Assembly (NCBI GenBank): GCA_903868295.1
Contig: CAIPUQ010000599.1
Span: 1-5,287 of the forward strand
Source of the DNA: an uncultured Roseiflexaceae bacterium
Lineage (GTDB): Bacteria; Chloroflexota; Chloroflexia; Chloroflexales; Roseiflexaceae
DNA: 5,287 nucleotides
Reading direction: 5' to 3'
The stretch's first letter is position 1; each line of letters begins with the position of its first letter. Shown piece by piece: positions 1 through 5,287 of this stretch. The notes beneath the pieces were generated by a model. It was given only the letters and a program-made list of their open reading frames with translations, was not told the origin of the DNA and did not search any database. The translations under genes and the position numbers were made by a program.

Positions 1-113
1 ACCTGGCGTTCGGGTGCGTCGGCACGACCAGCAGTCAACTCGTCGACCAGTCTGAGGGTCGCCTCGAGCAGTTGCATGGTGCGCATCCGGATGCGGACGA
101 TGGATTCAGACAT
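1..113 (-). CDS. Unrecognised protein, N-terminal fragment (runs off left edge)
   Basis: An ATG at 113 (minus strand) opens a frame that stays open to the left edge, giving 37 codons plus two bases. The protein begins MSESIVRIRMRTMQLLEATL and continues into LRLVDELTAGRADAPERQ. A good Shine-Dalgarno, AAAGGG (121-126), lies 7 nt upstream of the ATG, which is the main reason to believe the gene and this start. The visible part looks helical and amphipathic, with basic and hydrophobic residues alternating and no signal peptide. The start is only 34 nt past the stop of the S9 peptidase, on the same strand, with no terminator between, so the two are probably co-transcribed. Too little is visible to name a family. 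Internal methionines at residues 10 and 13 are possible alternative starts but have no comparable RBS. Confidence 0.7.
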   Translation of the reverse strand, partial: MSESIVRIRMRTMQLLEATLRLVDELTAGRADAPERQ

Positions 114-147
114 GGGCTATCCCTTTCTTCCCACAGGCTGCAGGTGG

Positions 148-2163
148 TTAGGCACCGATGAAGCGCACAAACCAGGCAATGGTTCGTTGCATGTGGTCGA
201 TTTTGTGGAGCGGTTCACCGCTGCGTGTCAGTTCGTGCCCTTCACGGGGGTAGCGGACAAACTCGACCGTACGACCGAGACGCCGTAACATCGTGTAGAG
301 TTGCTCTGCCTCGCCAATGGGGACGCGATAGTCTTGCTCGCTATGAATAATCAGCAATGGTGCCGTCATCTGCGCCACCGACGCAATCGGCGATTTGTCC
401 CACAACGCATGCGCATCGCGCCACGGCAGCATGTCAAACGAGTACTCGATAAGTTCGTAGGCATCGCTCATACTATGCTGTGTGAGCAAATTGTAGACGC
501 CTCTGACCGATACGGCTGCGGCAAAGCGTGTGCTGTGCCCGATCAGCCACGTCGTCATGAAGCCGCCGTATGAACCACCGGTTACGCCGATGCGTGCTGG
601 GTCGATGGCTGCTCCCGTCGCCAACACAGCGTCGATACCCGCTTCGAAATCCTGCTGATCGGCACTCCCCCACTCGCCCATGGTAGCCGCTTGAAACGCT
701 GCGCCATACCCTTCGGAACCGCGTGGATTACAAAAGAACACATAAAAACCTGCACCTGCGGTCGCTTGCCACTCTAGCCACATCGAGCGCGTGCCGGGGC
801 TCCACATCGCATGCGGTCCGCCGTGGATATGCAGAATCAAGCCTGCCGACCCGTTTACCGTCGTCGCAGGGGGCAATAACCACCCTTGCACCCGTTGGCC
901 GTCTGGTGCGGTGTACCACAGCTCTTGGAACGGCACCGTGTGTCGATCGCTGTGCCAATCCGCTGCCCAGGGGCTGATACGCACGGTCCCGGTTGCTTCG
1001 GTCACCCACGCCTCGCACGGTGAAGCCGGCGACCCGCAGATATATGCAATCGCGCCGTCGTGGCGTATCGCAAAATCCTCGATGACTTCGCCCGCTGCCA
1101 CCGTCGGCGCAGAGATCTGCATGGCCGGCGCGGCACCAACGGGCACCGTGGCAATGCCAGCGCTGCCGTGCCACTCGGCGACGTGTGCGATACCGCTGCT
1201 ATCGGGGAGCCAATGCCACGTCCCAATCGTCGCATCCCGTGTGTCAAGCACACGCCAGTGTGACTCGTGCACGGCGCGCACGAGCAAGACTGCTGCGCTG
1301 TAGAACGGATGCTGTGAGCGCTGCGCGACCGCAGCCAACCACTCCCCATCTGGGGCGAGTTGTGGATCGTAGACCGACCAGGTTGCGTCAGGTGTCACGG
1401 TAACGGTAGGTTCTGGTTGGGTCAGCGCGATGTGCACCAATGCACTCCCAATGAAGTAGTCGCTGGTCGCCATGTCGCCTTTGCAGACGGCATACAACGA
1501 CTGGCTGTCGGTACTCCAGCTCGGTGCACCATAGTCACGATCATCTGTCGTTACGCGTCGCAATGATGGAGCGCCAACGGCCACGGTGACGACATAGAGG
1601 TGGCCGCGCTTGCCGTCGATGTATTCGGTCCCCGTACGGAAGGGCAACTCGGTGATAACACGGGGATCGATGCGCTCCTTGGCAGCCTGCGCAGTCCGTG
1701 CTGCGGCCTGTTCGCGCTCGAGCGGAGTCGTCATGACGACCTTCGGTGCCGCTTCGGCAGCAATATCTGCGGCCGACAACGCACTCACACAGACAATCTG
1801 CGTCCCGTCGGGACTCCATACGAAGTCACTAATCCCTGTTGGGATGCTGACCAACAGCTCCGCTTCACCACCATCGCGATCAATGAGATATAGCGCCATC
1901 CCATCGCCACCACGATTGGACAAAAAGCCTATCCGACGACCATCAGGGCTCCAGCGTGGGGTCCGATCGACCGCCGTACCTGCGCTGAAGCGCTTCTGTA
2001 CGCCTTCCGCGGTGCGCAACCAGAGCACCCGTTTGGTGCTGTTTTTGGATTCGTCTGGTGTTGCACGGACATAGCAGAGGGCGCTACCGTCTGGGCTCCA
2101 TACCGGTTGTTCAATCGCCTCAATCCGAAAAACGTCACTGGCAGACCATGGCTGTACGGTCAT
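148..2163 (-). CDS. S9 family serine peptidase (acylaminoacyl-peptidase / prolyl oligopeptidase-like)
   Basis: This 671-aa enzyme has the two-part architecture of the prolyl oligopeptidase clan. Residues ~15-400 hold about seven beta-propeller blades marked by WSPDG-type repeats: three clean copies (the first at residues 22-26) followed by degenerate WSTDS, LAPDG, WLPDS and RHDG versions. Residues ~420-671 form the alpha/beta-hydrolase catalytic domain. Visible active-site elements are HGGP (~447-450, oxyanion region), the nucleophile S531 in GGSYGG, D611 in SEQDYRVP and H643 in REGHEL, so the triad is complete. Family members cleave short peptides, and S9C members remove N-acylated or other N-terminal residues; the propeller excludes folded proteins. 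There is no signal peptide, so it is probably cytoplasmic. The start at 2163 is chosen because AAGGAA lies 6 nt upstream and the residues before it would be encoded through a terminator hairpin. Exact specificity (acylaminoacyl versus dipeptidyl) cannot be read from the sequence. Confidence 0.95.
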   Translation of the reverse strand: MTVQPWSASDVFRIEAIEQPVWSPDGSALCYVRATPDESKNSTKRVLWLRTAEGVQKRFSAGTAVDRTPRWSPDGRRIGFLSNRGGDGMALYLIDRDGGEAELLVSIPTGISDFVWSPDGTQIVCVSALSAADIAAEAAPKVVMTTPLEREQAAARTAQAAKERIDPRVITELPFRTGTEYIDGKRGHLYVVTVAVGAPSLRRVTTDDRDYGAPSWSTDSQSLYAVCKGDMATSDYFIGSALVHIALTQPEPTVTVTPDATWSVYDPQLAPDGEWLAAVAQRSQHPFYSAAVLLVRAVHESHWRVLDTRDATIGTWHWLPDSSGIAHVAEWHGSAGIATVPVGAAPAMQISAPTVAAGEVIEDFAIRHDGAIAYICGSPASPCEAWVTEATGTVRISPWAADWHSDRHTVPFQELWYTAPDGQRVQGWLLPPATTVNGSAGLILHIHGGPHAMWSPGTRSMWLEWQATAGAGFYVFFCNPRGSEGYGAAFQAATMGEWGSADQQDFEAGIDAVLATGAAIDPARIGVTGGSYGGFMTTWLIGHSTRFAAAVSVRGVYNLLTQHSMSDAYELIEYSFDMLPWRDAHALWDKSPIASVAQMTAPLLIIHSEQDYRVPIGEAEQLYTMLRRLGRTVEFVRYPREGHELTRSGEPLHKIDHMQRTIAWFVRFIGA

Positions 2164-2169
2164 TGTTGG

Positions 2170-2175
2170 TTCCTT
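2170..2175 (-). promoter_or_regulatory. Shine-Dalgarno of the S9 peptidase gene
   Basis: AAGGAA on the minus strand lies 6 nt before the ATG at 2163 and fixes that start over the upstream in-frame ATG at 2235. The site directly follows a run of six A residues. Those can pair with the U-run of the preceding terminator (see the 2173-2189 hairpin), which would cover its AAG part. Confidence 0.8.
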
Positions 2176-2189
2176 TTTTGTCAAAAAAG
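2173..2189 (-). repeat. Small A-U hairpin joining terminator U-tract to peptidase RBS
   Basis: On the minus strand, CTTTTTT (2189-2183) and AAAAAAG (2179-2173) are perfect inverted repeats separated by the trinucleotide GAC. The left arm is the U-tract of the intrinsic terminator; the right arm includes the first part of the ribosome binding site. The 7-bp stem has one G-C pair, so it would be weak alone, although it could stack on the adjacent strong terminator stem. A regulatory role is inference. Confidence 0.4.
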
Positions 2190-2216
2190 TGCCGGGGCGT
2201 GCGACGACGCCCCGGC
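2183..2216 (-). terminator. Rho-independent terminator after the 106-aa gene
   Basis: On the minus strand a perfect 10-bp, nearly all G/C stem (GCCGGGGCGT at 2216-2207, ACGCCCCGGC at 2200-2191) encloses a 6-nt loop. It is followed, after two bases, by six T residues (2188-2183). This is a textbook intrinsic terminator for leftward transcription. The plus strand has no T-run on the other side, so it is not bidirectional. It starts 22 nt after the stop of the 106-aa gene and ends 19 nt before the peptidase start codon, so it either separates the two genes or acts as an attenuator between them. Confidence 0.9.
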
Positions 2217-2238
2217 CAGGTATCACATCGTCCATGCC

Positions 2239-2559
2239 TTAGGCGGGGACTGAGCCGTCTGCCCAACGTGCACTGTCGTAGCGCTCCGCTTTGGCACGGA
2301 TAGCATGCAACTGGTCATTGGGCACCGTGCGTTCGCCACGGTAGTGTTGGATGTCATTGTGACGATCGTAGCTGTACCGCTGGATGACCCAGCTGCCCTG
2401 TGCACCCTGTCGGAGCATGTCGAAGTGCCACAATTGCGTATATGCATCATAGGACGCCTCGACCAACCAGACCAAATCGCTGGCGTGGAAGACCGTTGCT
2501 AAACGCCGCAATCCATCGGTGCGGGCGGCTTCTGGGGTACGAACGGGAATGGTGGACAT
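2239..2559 (-). CDS. Conserved-looking hypothetical protein, 106 aa
   Basis: I do not recognise this protein. It has an ATG at 2559 with a strong AGGAG Shine-Dalgarno (2569-2573) 9 nt upstream, a plausible TATAAT -10 further up, and an intrinsic terminator after its TAA stop, so it looks like a genuine single-gene unit. It has no signal peptide, membrane segment or cysteine. A short helical N-terminus (residues ~8-25) precedes an aromatic-rich stretch (~29-75) with W31, W44, W57, Y37, Y40, Y62, Y64 and Y73. Its alternating pattern suggests an antiparallel beta-sheet, and a charged helix follows at ~80-95. The core reads like a small single-domain beta-sheet fold that could bind a ligand or partner, but no catalytic motif is visible. 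Its neighbour downstream is the S9 peptidase; the MBL-fold gene is divergent. Confidence 0.85.
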   Translation of the reverse strand: MSTIPVRTPEAARTDGLRRLATVFHASDLVWLVEASYDAYTQLWHFDMLRQGAQGSWVIQRYSYDRHNDIQHYRGERTVPNDQLHAIRAKAERYDSARWADGSVPA

Positions 2560-2598
2560 AGTGACGCACTCCTGATCACATCATGCGCGAATGTGCCT

Positions 2599-2604
2599 AT
2601 TATA
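2599..2604 (-). promoter_or_regulatory. Likely -10 element for the 106-aa gene
   Basis: The minus strand reads a consensus TATAAT here. Transcription would start around 2592, giving a leader of about 30 nt that contains the AGGAG site before the ATG at 2559. No good -35 hexamer is visible at a 16-18 bp spacing (the bases there are GC-rich), and no TGn extension precedes the -10. The call therefore rests on the perfect hexamer and its position. Confidence 0.55.
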
Positions 2605-2691
2605 CTCGCAAATGCACGCTCCGACGCACCCACAGCCACAGCAGAAGAGCAGAATGTTTTATACTACACACATATTCATTCGTTGCGAGTA
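2603..2691. repeat. 9-bp inverted repeat TTGCGAGTA in the divergent intergenic region
   Basis: TACTCGCAA at 2603-2611 is the exact reverse complement of TTGCGAGTA at 2683-2691, so each copy reads TTGCGAGTA along the direction of the nearer gene. The left copy runs into the minus-strand TATAAT (TTGCGAGTATAAT). The right copy sits 4 nt before the start codon of the MBL-fold gene and supplies its only Shine-Dalgarno-like bases (GAG). It may be a pair of binding sites or chance; the copies do not occupy equivalent positions relative to their genes. Confidence 0.35.
2660..2665 (+). promoter_or_regulatory. Possible -10 element for the rightward gene cluster
   Basis: TATACT on the plus strand matches five of six positions of the sigma70-type -10. 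It would start transcription near 2672, about 24 nt before the ATG at 2696. No convincing -35 is seen at 16-18 bp spacing. A second TATACT at 2601-2606 is an alternative and would give a longer leader of about 80 nt. The rightward genes need a promoter in this interval because they diverge from the 106-aa gene. Confidence 0.4.
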
Positions 2692-2695
2692 AGCC

Positions 2696-3466
2696 ATGCG
2701 CGTCACTCTCTTGGGCACCGGTACATCCACGGGTATCCCCATGATCGGCTGTACATGCCAGGTGTGTACATCGACCGATAGCCGCGACATGCGCCTACGC
2801 ACCGCCGCCCTGATCGAAACCCCCGACGGCAACATCCTCATCGACGCCGGCCCCGATATGCGCCAGCAACTGTTGCGCGCCGGTACCAAATCACTCCACG
2901 CCGTCCTCCTGACGCACGAACACCAAGATCACATCGGTGGGATTGACGACCTGCGCCCCCTCAACTATCGGATGGACACGCCGATGCCGGTATATGGCCG
3001 GCGCCGTACCATCGAGGCTGTCAAAAAACGCTACTATTACGCGTTCGACAACAACAACGGTGGTTCGTCACGCCCCAATCTGACCATGCACGAACTCACC
3101 CCGTGGCAAACGCTCACCTTGGCGGGTGTTCCGATTACGGTCTTGCCCATCACCCATGGCACGCTCGATATATTTGGCTACCGCATCGGCAATCTCGCCT
3201 ATATCACCGATGCCAGCAACATCGATGCCGAGGTAGTCCGTGCACTCGCAGGGGTCGACACCCTCATCATCAATGCCTTGCGTGACGACCCCCACCCAAT
3301 GCACTTGTCGTTCGATCAAGCACAGGCATATGTCGAACGCATCGGTCCGCGCCGTGCATATTATGTACACCTCACCCACGACATTCTGCATGCGACCCTC
3401 ATCGATCGTCTGCCGACGCACATCCAACCAGGATTCGATGGTCTGATGCTCGAGGTACCGGCATGA
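2696..3466 (+). CDS. PhnP-like MBL-fold metallo-hydrolase (phosphodiesterase)
   Basis: This 256-aa protein has the metallo-beta-lactamase fold and closely resembles PhnP, the phosphoribosyl 1,2-cyclic phosphate phosphodiesterase. The dinuclear metal site is visible as H74-x-H76-x-D78-H79 (THEHQDHIGG), H154, D172 (ITDAS) and H225. A CxCxxC group at C19, C21 and C24 near the N-terminus plus H228 matches the extra structural zinc site of PhnP. H203 aligns with a conserved active-site histidine. Full length fits the family (about 250 aa), with no signal peptide, so it should be cytoplasmic. The family hydrolyses cyclic and linear phosphodiesters; the natural substrate here is unknown, since no other phosphonate genes are present. 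The start is fixed by the typical MRVTLLGTGTSTGIP opening, although the RBS is weak (GAG at 2687-2689). Its stop overlaps the next start as ATGA, so translation is probably coupled. A tRNase Z-type role is less likely. Confidence 0.9.
   Translation: MRVTLLGTGTSTGIPMIGCTCQVCTSTDSRDMRLRTAALIETPDGNILIDAGPDMRQQLLRAGTKSLHAVLLTHEHQDHIGGIDDLRPLNYRMDTPMPVYGRRRTIEAVKKRYYYAFDNNNGGSSRPNLTMHELTPWQTLTLAGVPITVLPITHGTLDIFGYRIGNLAYITDASNIDAEVVRALAGVDTLIINALRDDPHPMHLSFDQAQAYVERIGPRRAYYVHLTHDILHATLIDRLPTHIQPGFDGLMLEVPA
3452..3456 (+). promoter_or_regulatory. Shine-Dalgarno of the glycosyltransferase gene inside the MBL gene
   Basis: GAGGT lies 6 nt before the ATG at 3463, within the last codons of the upstream gene. 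Together with the 4-nt ATGA stop/start overlap it supports this start and coupled translation. Confidence 0.65.
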
Positions 3467-4575
3467 CCATTGCCATTGATGCACGGCTGAATGCCTACCG
3501 CAACGGTGGCATTCCACACTACACACAGCAACTCATCAACGCCTGGTGTGGCGACGATGCGTTCCCCCCGTTGCTTGTATTGCAGAGCCGCCGCCAGCAT
3601 GGCGCATTGACGGATTCGCCACGAGCGCAGCATGCGACCCTCTACACCCCGCCGCACCACCGAGCCGAGGCAATCACCTTACCCATCGAAATAGGGTTGC
3701 GTCGCCCATCGGTGGTGTTGTTCCCCGATTTCATCGCCCCAACGGTACGCACGTTTCCCGCGGTGGTGACCATTCACGATCTCGCCTTCCTGCACTTCGA
3801 CGATTTGCTCGACGATGCAGCGCGCGCATTCTATGGTCGCATCCGTGCCAGTAGTGCCCGCGCAGATGCCATCATCGCCGTGTCGCAGTCGACCAAGCGC
3901 GACATCGTGCAACTCCTCGATATCGACCCGGCGCGTATCACCGTGATTAGCGAGGCAGCTGCGGCGTTTGCCCGACCAGCAAGCCAGCCAGATCCGCACC
4001 GCACCGTCAATGGCACGCTGCTCCACTCAGGGACTTTTCTATTATTTGTCAGCACGATAGAGCCCCGCAAAAATCTCCCCCTGCTCCTCGAGGCGCTACG
4101 CATCTGCCGCGACCGGCACCCTGATCGCAACTACCAGCTCGTTGCAGCCGGCGCTCGTGGCTGGCGCGACGCACCCATCATCGCCAAAATCGCAGAACTC
4201 CGTCTGCAGGATGCGGTTACGTTGACAGGTGCTGTCGCCGAGGCAGATTTGCACTGGCTCTATACCAATTGCCGCATCTATGCCAATCCGTCACGCTACG
4301 AGGGCTTTGGATTACCTCTGCTCGAAGCCCTCGCTTGTGGTGCGCCGGCGCTGGCCAGCGACACCTCGAGCCTCCCTGAAGTGGGCGGGACGGCTGCACA
4401 CTACCTCCCCGTCGACGATGCAGGCGCCTGGGCCGACGCCATCGAAGCCCTGTGGGTCGACGACGACACCCGCGCGACCATGGCAGCAGCCGGCCCTCTC
4501 CACGCCCAACGGTTTTCGTGGCATGCTACTGCAGTGCAGACCCGTGCCCTGCTCGAATCGGTGATATCGCAGTAA
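3463..4575 (+). CDS. GT4-family (GT-B fold) glycosyltransferase
   Basis: This 370-aa enzyme transfers a sugar from a nucleotide-sugar donor to an acceptor with retention of configuration, as is usual for GT4. The N-terminal acceptor domain opens with MTIAIDARLNAYRNGGIPHY, including the glycine-rich GGI-xx-Y element at 15-20. It also has the H105-D106 pair in TIHDLAFL and AVSQSTKRDI at ~139-148. The C-terminal donor domain starts with STIEPRKNL (197-205), whose R202/K203 are expected to hold the donor phosphates. It contains the E-x7-E signature, E280 and E288, in RYEGFGLPLLEALACG, and SSLPEVGG at 302-309. It ends with the FSW motif (351-353) common in this family. It resembles mannosyltransferase-type GT4 enzymes that build O-antigen or exopolysaccharide, but sugar and acceptor cannot be deduced. 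There is no membrane segment; such enzymes act at the cytoplasmic face. It is part of a tight cluster with the MBL and sulfurtransferase genes. Confidence 0.95.
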   Translation: MTIAIDARLNAYRNGGIPHYTQQLINAWCGDDAFPPLLVLQSRRQHGALTDSPRAQHATLYTPPHHRAEAITLPIEIGLRRPSVVLFPDFIAPTVRTFPAVVTIHDLAFLHFDDLLDDAARAFYGRIRASSARADAIIAVSQSTKRDIVQLLDIDPARITVISEAAAAFARPASQPDPHRTVNGTLLHSGTFLLFVSTIEPRKNLPLLLEALRICRDRHPDRNYQLVAAGARGWRDAPIIAKIAELRLQDAVTLTGAVAEADLHWLYTNCRIYANPSRYEGFGLPLLEALACGAPALASDTSSLPEVGGTAAHYLPVDDAGAWADAIEALWVDDDTRATMAAAGPLHAQRFSWHATAVQTRALLESVISQ

Positions 4576-4597
4576 TCTGTGAAGAAGGAATACACAT

Positions 4598-5287
4598 ATG
4601 TCTACGATCCCCAGTCTCGTCGATGTCGCCTGGTTGGCCGAACATCTGCACGATTCCAACATTCTGGTGGTTGACACCCGCTGGTATCTGCTCAATCCCC
4701 CCCAAGGGGCAACCGAATACGCCGAATCGCACATTGCCGGCGCCATCCACCTCTCGATCGACAGTGATTTGTCCGCGCCACCGTTCGATGGTCCCGGTCG
4801 TCACCCGCTGCCACGCCCCGAACAGGTGATTCGTACGTTCAGTGCTGCGGGGATTGATGCAACCGTGCATGTGGTTGTCTACGACAGCGCTGGCGGCTCG
4901 ATTGCCACACGCTTGTGGTGGATGTTGCGCTACTACGGCCACACCGGTGTATCCATCCTCGATGGCGGCTGGCAAGCCTGGCAGGCAGCTGCAGGTGCAA
5001 CCACCAACGGCATTGAACGGCGCGCAGCACGCACGTTTGTCGGCAGTCCCGATACGAGCCACGTGGTCGACGCCGACACCGTCGACAGCGTCAAATCCGA
5101 AGCAGACGTTGCCCTCATCGACGCACGCGCGTCCGAACGCTACACCGGCGAGGTCGAGCCTTTTGGCCCACGCGCTGGACATATCCCCGGTGCCATTTCG
5201 CTCCCGTTTGCCGGCAATTTGACCCCAGCAGGCACGTTCAAATCACCTGCCGAACTGCGTGAACGCTATGTCGCTGCTGGAATTCCC
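4598..5287 (+). CDS. Two-domain sulfurtransferase (thiosulfate or 3-mercaptopyruvate), 3' truncated by window
   Basis: The ATG at 4598 has AAGGA (4585-4589) 8 nt upstream and follows the glycosyltransferase stop by 22 bp, so the gene is probably co-transcribed. 230 codons are visible and the frame is open at the right edge. It has a tandem rhodanese arrangement. Domain 1 (~5-133) shows VVDTRW (24-29), the SHIAGAIHL element (44-52), VVVYDSAGG (92-100) and ILDGGWQAW (120-128). Domain 2 begins at ~155 with LIDAR (173-177), RYTGE (181-185) and AGHIPGAISLPF (193-204). In domain 1 the place of the catalytic cysteine is taken by D96, as is normal for the inactive N-terminal domain. The catalytic cysteine loop of domain 2 should lie just beyond the window, so thiosulfate sulfurtransferase (EC 2.8.1.1) and 3-mercaptopyruvate sulfurtransferase (EC 2.8.1.2) cannot be told apart. 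Family length is about 280 aa, leaving roughly 50 residues missing. No signal peptide, so likely cytoplasmic. Confidence 0.93.
   Translation, partial: MSTIPSLVDVAWLAEHLHDSNILVVDTRWYLLNPPQGATEYAESHIAGAIHLSIDSDLSAPPFDGPGRHPLPRPEQVIRTFSAAGIDATVHVVVYDSAGGSIATRLWWMLRYYGHTGVSILDGGWQAWQAAAGATTNGIERRAARTFVGSPDTSHVVDADTVDSVKSEADVALIDARASERYTGEVEPFGPRAGHIPGAISLPFAGNLTPAGTFKSPAELRERYVAAGIP

Noticed and set aside
131..147. Inverted repeat CCAC/GTGG after the peptidase stop as a terminator
   Set aside because: The stem is only 4 bp with a 9-nt loop and no T-run follows on the minus strand.
791..1303. 170-codon plus-strand open frame inside the peptidase gene
   Set aside because: It is antisense to conserved S9 peptidase coding sequence, with cysteine/proline-rich nonsense composition and no recognisable motif.
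2179..2184. Perfect TTGACA on the minus strand as a -35 for the peptidase
   Set aside because: A -10 at 17 bp spacing would fall at 2156-2161 (GACCGT), which is no match and lies beyond the start codon. The hexamer is a by-product of the T-run and A-run.
2164..2235. N-terminal extension of the S9 peptidase starting at the ATG at 2235
   Set aside because: It lacks a Shine-Dalgarno, is encoded by terminator hairpin DNA, and adds residues unlike an S9 N-terminus; the ATG at 2163 has AAGGAA at ideal spacing. It is kept only as a low-interest regulatory idea.
2696..3466. Assigning the gene symbol phnP and a phosphonate-degradation role
   Set aside because: Metal ligands match PhnP, but no phosphonate genes are in view and the family is broad, so the symbol is not justified.
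2545..4612. Shared MSTIP N-terminus of the 106-aa protein and the sulfurtransferase
   Set aside because: Only five residues agree, the codons differ and the following sequences are unrelated, so this is coincidence.
4526..5182. 218-codon minus-strand open frame across the sulfurtransferase gene
   Set aside because: It is antisense to a clear rhodanese gene, has no recognisable motif, and such long antisense frames are common in GC-rich coding DNA.

Overview
This window is an ordinary bacterial chromosomal segment: GC-rich (roughly 55-60% by eye), densely coded, with Shine-Dalgarno sites. It looks like housekeeping or accessory metabolism. I saw no mobile element, CRISPR array, rRNA or tRNA. 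The gene mix (an S9 acylaminoacyl-peptidase-like enzyme, a PhnP-like metallo-hydrolase, a GT4 glycosyltransferase and a tandem rhodanese) is compatible with a Chloroflexota-type genome. That assignment is only an impression, because no phylum-defining marker is present.

The layout is divergent around a 136-bp intergenic region at 2560-2695. Leftward (minus strand), the order is a 106-aa protein of unknown function (2239-2559), a strong intrinsic terminator (2183-2216), a 671-aa S9-family serine peptidase (148-2163), and the first 37 codons of an unrecognised protein that runs off the left edge (1-113). Rightward (plus strand), the order is a PhnP-like metallo-beta-lactamase-fold hydrolase (2696-3466), a GT4 glycosyltransferase whose start overlaps the previous stop as ATGA (3463-4575), and, 22 bp further on, a two-domain thiosulfate/3-mercaptopyruvate sulfurtransferase cut by the right edge (4598-5287).

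The three rightward genes look like one transcription unit, but their predicted activities (phosphodiester hydrolysis, sugar transfer, sulfur transfer) do not form an obvious pathway. The leftward 106-aa gene appears to be its own unit, with a TATAAT promoter and a terminator. The peptidase gene begins just after that terminator with no convincing promoter of its own. Its expression may therefore depend on read-through, which is the most interesting regulatory point here.

I found no convincing undescribed multi-gene system. The items most worth a second look are the terminator/RBS arrangement before the peptidase, the uncharacterised 106-aa protein, the PhnP-like enzyme in a non-phosphonate context, and the structure of the divergent promoter region.
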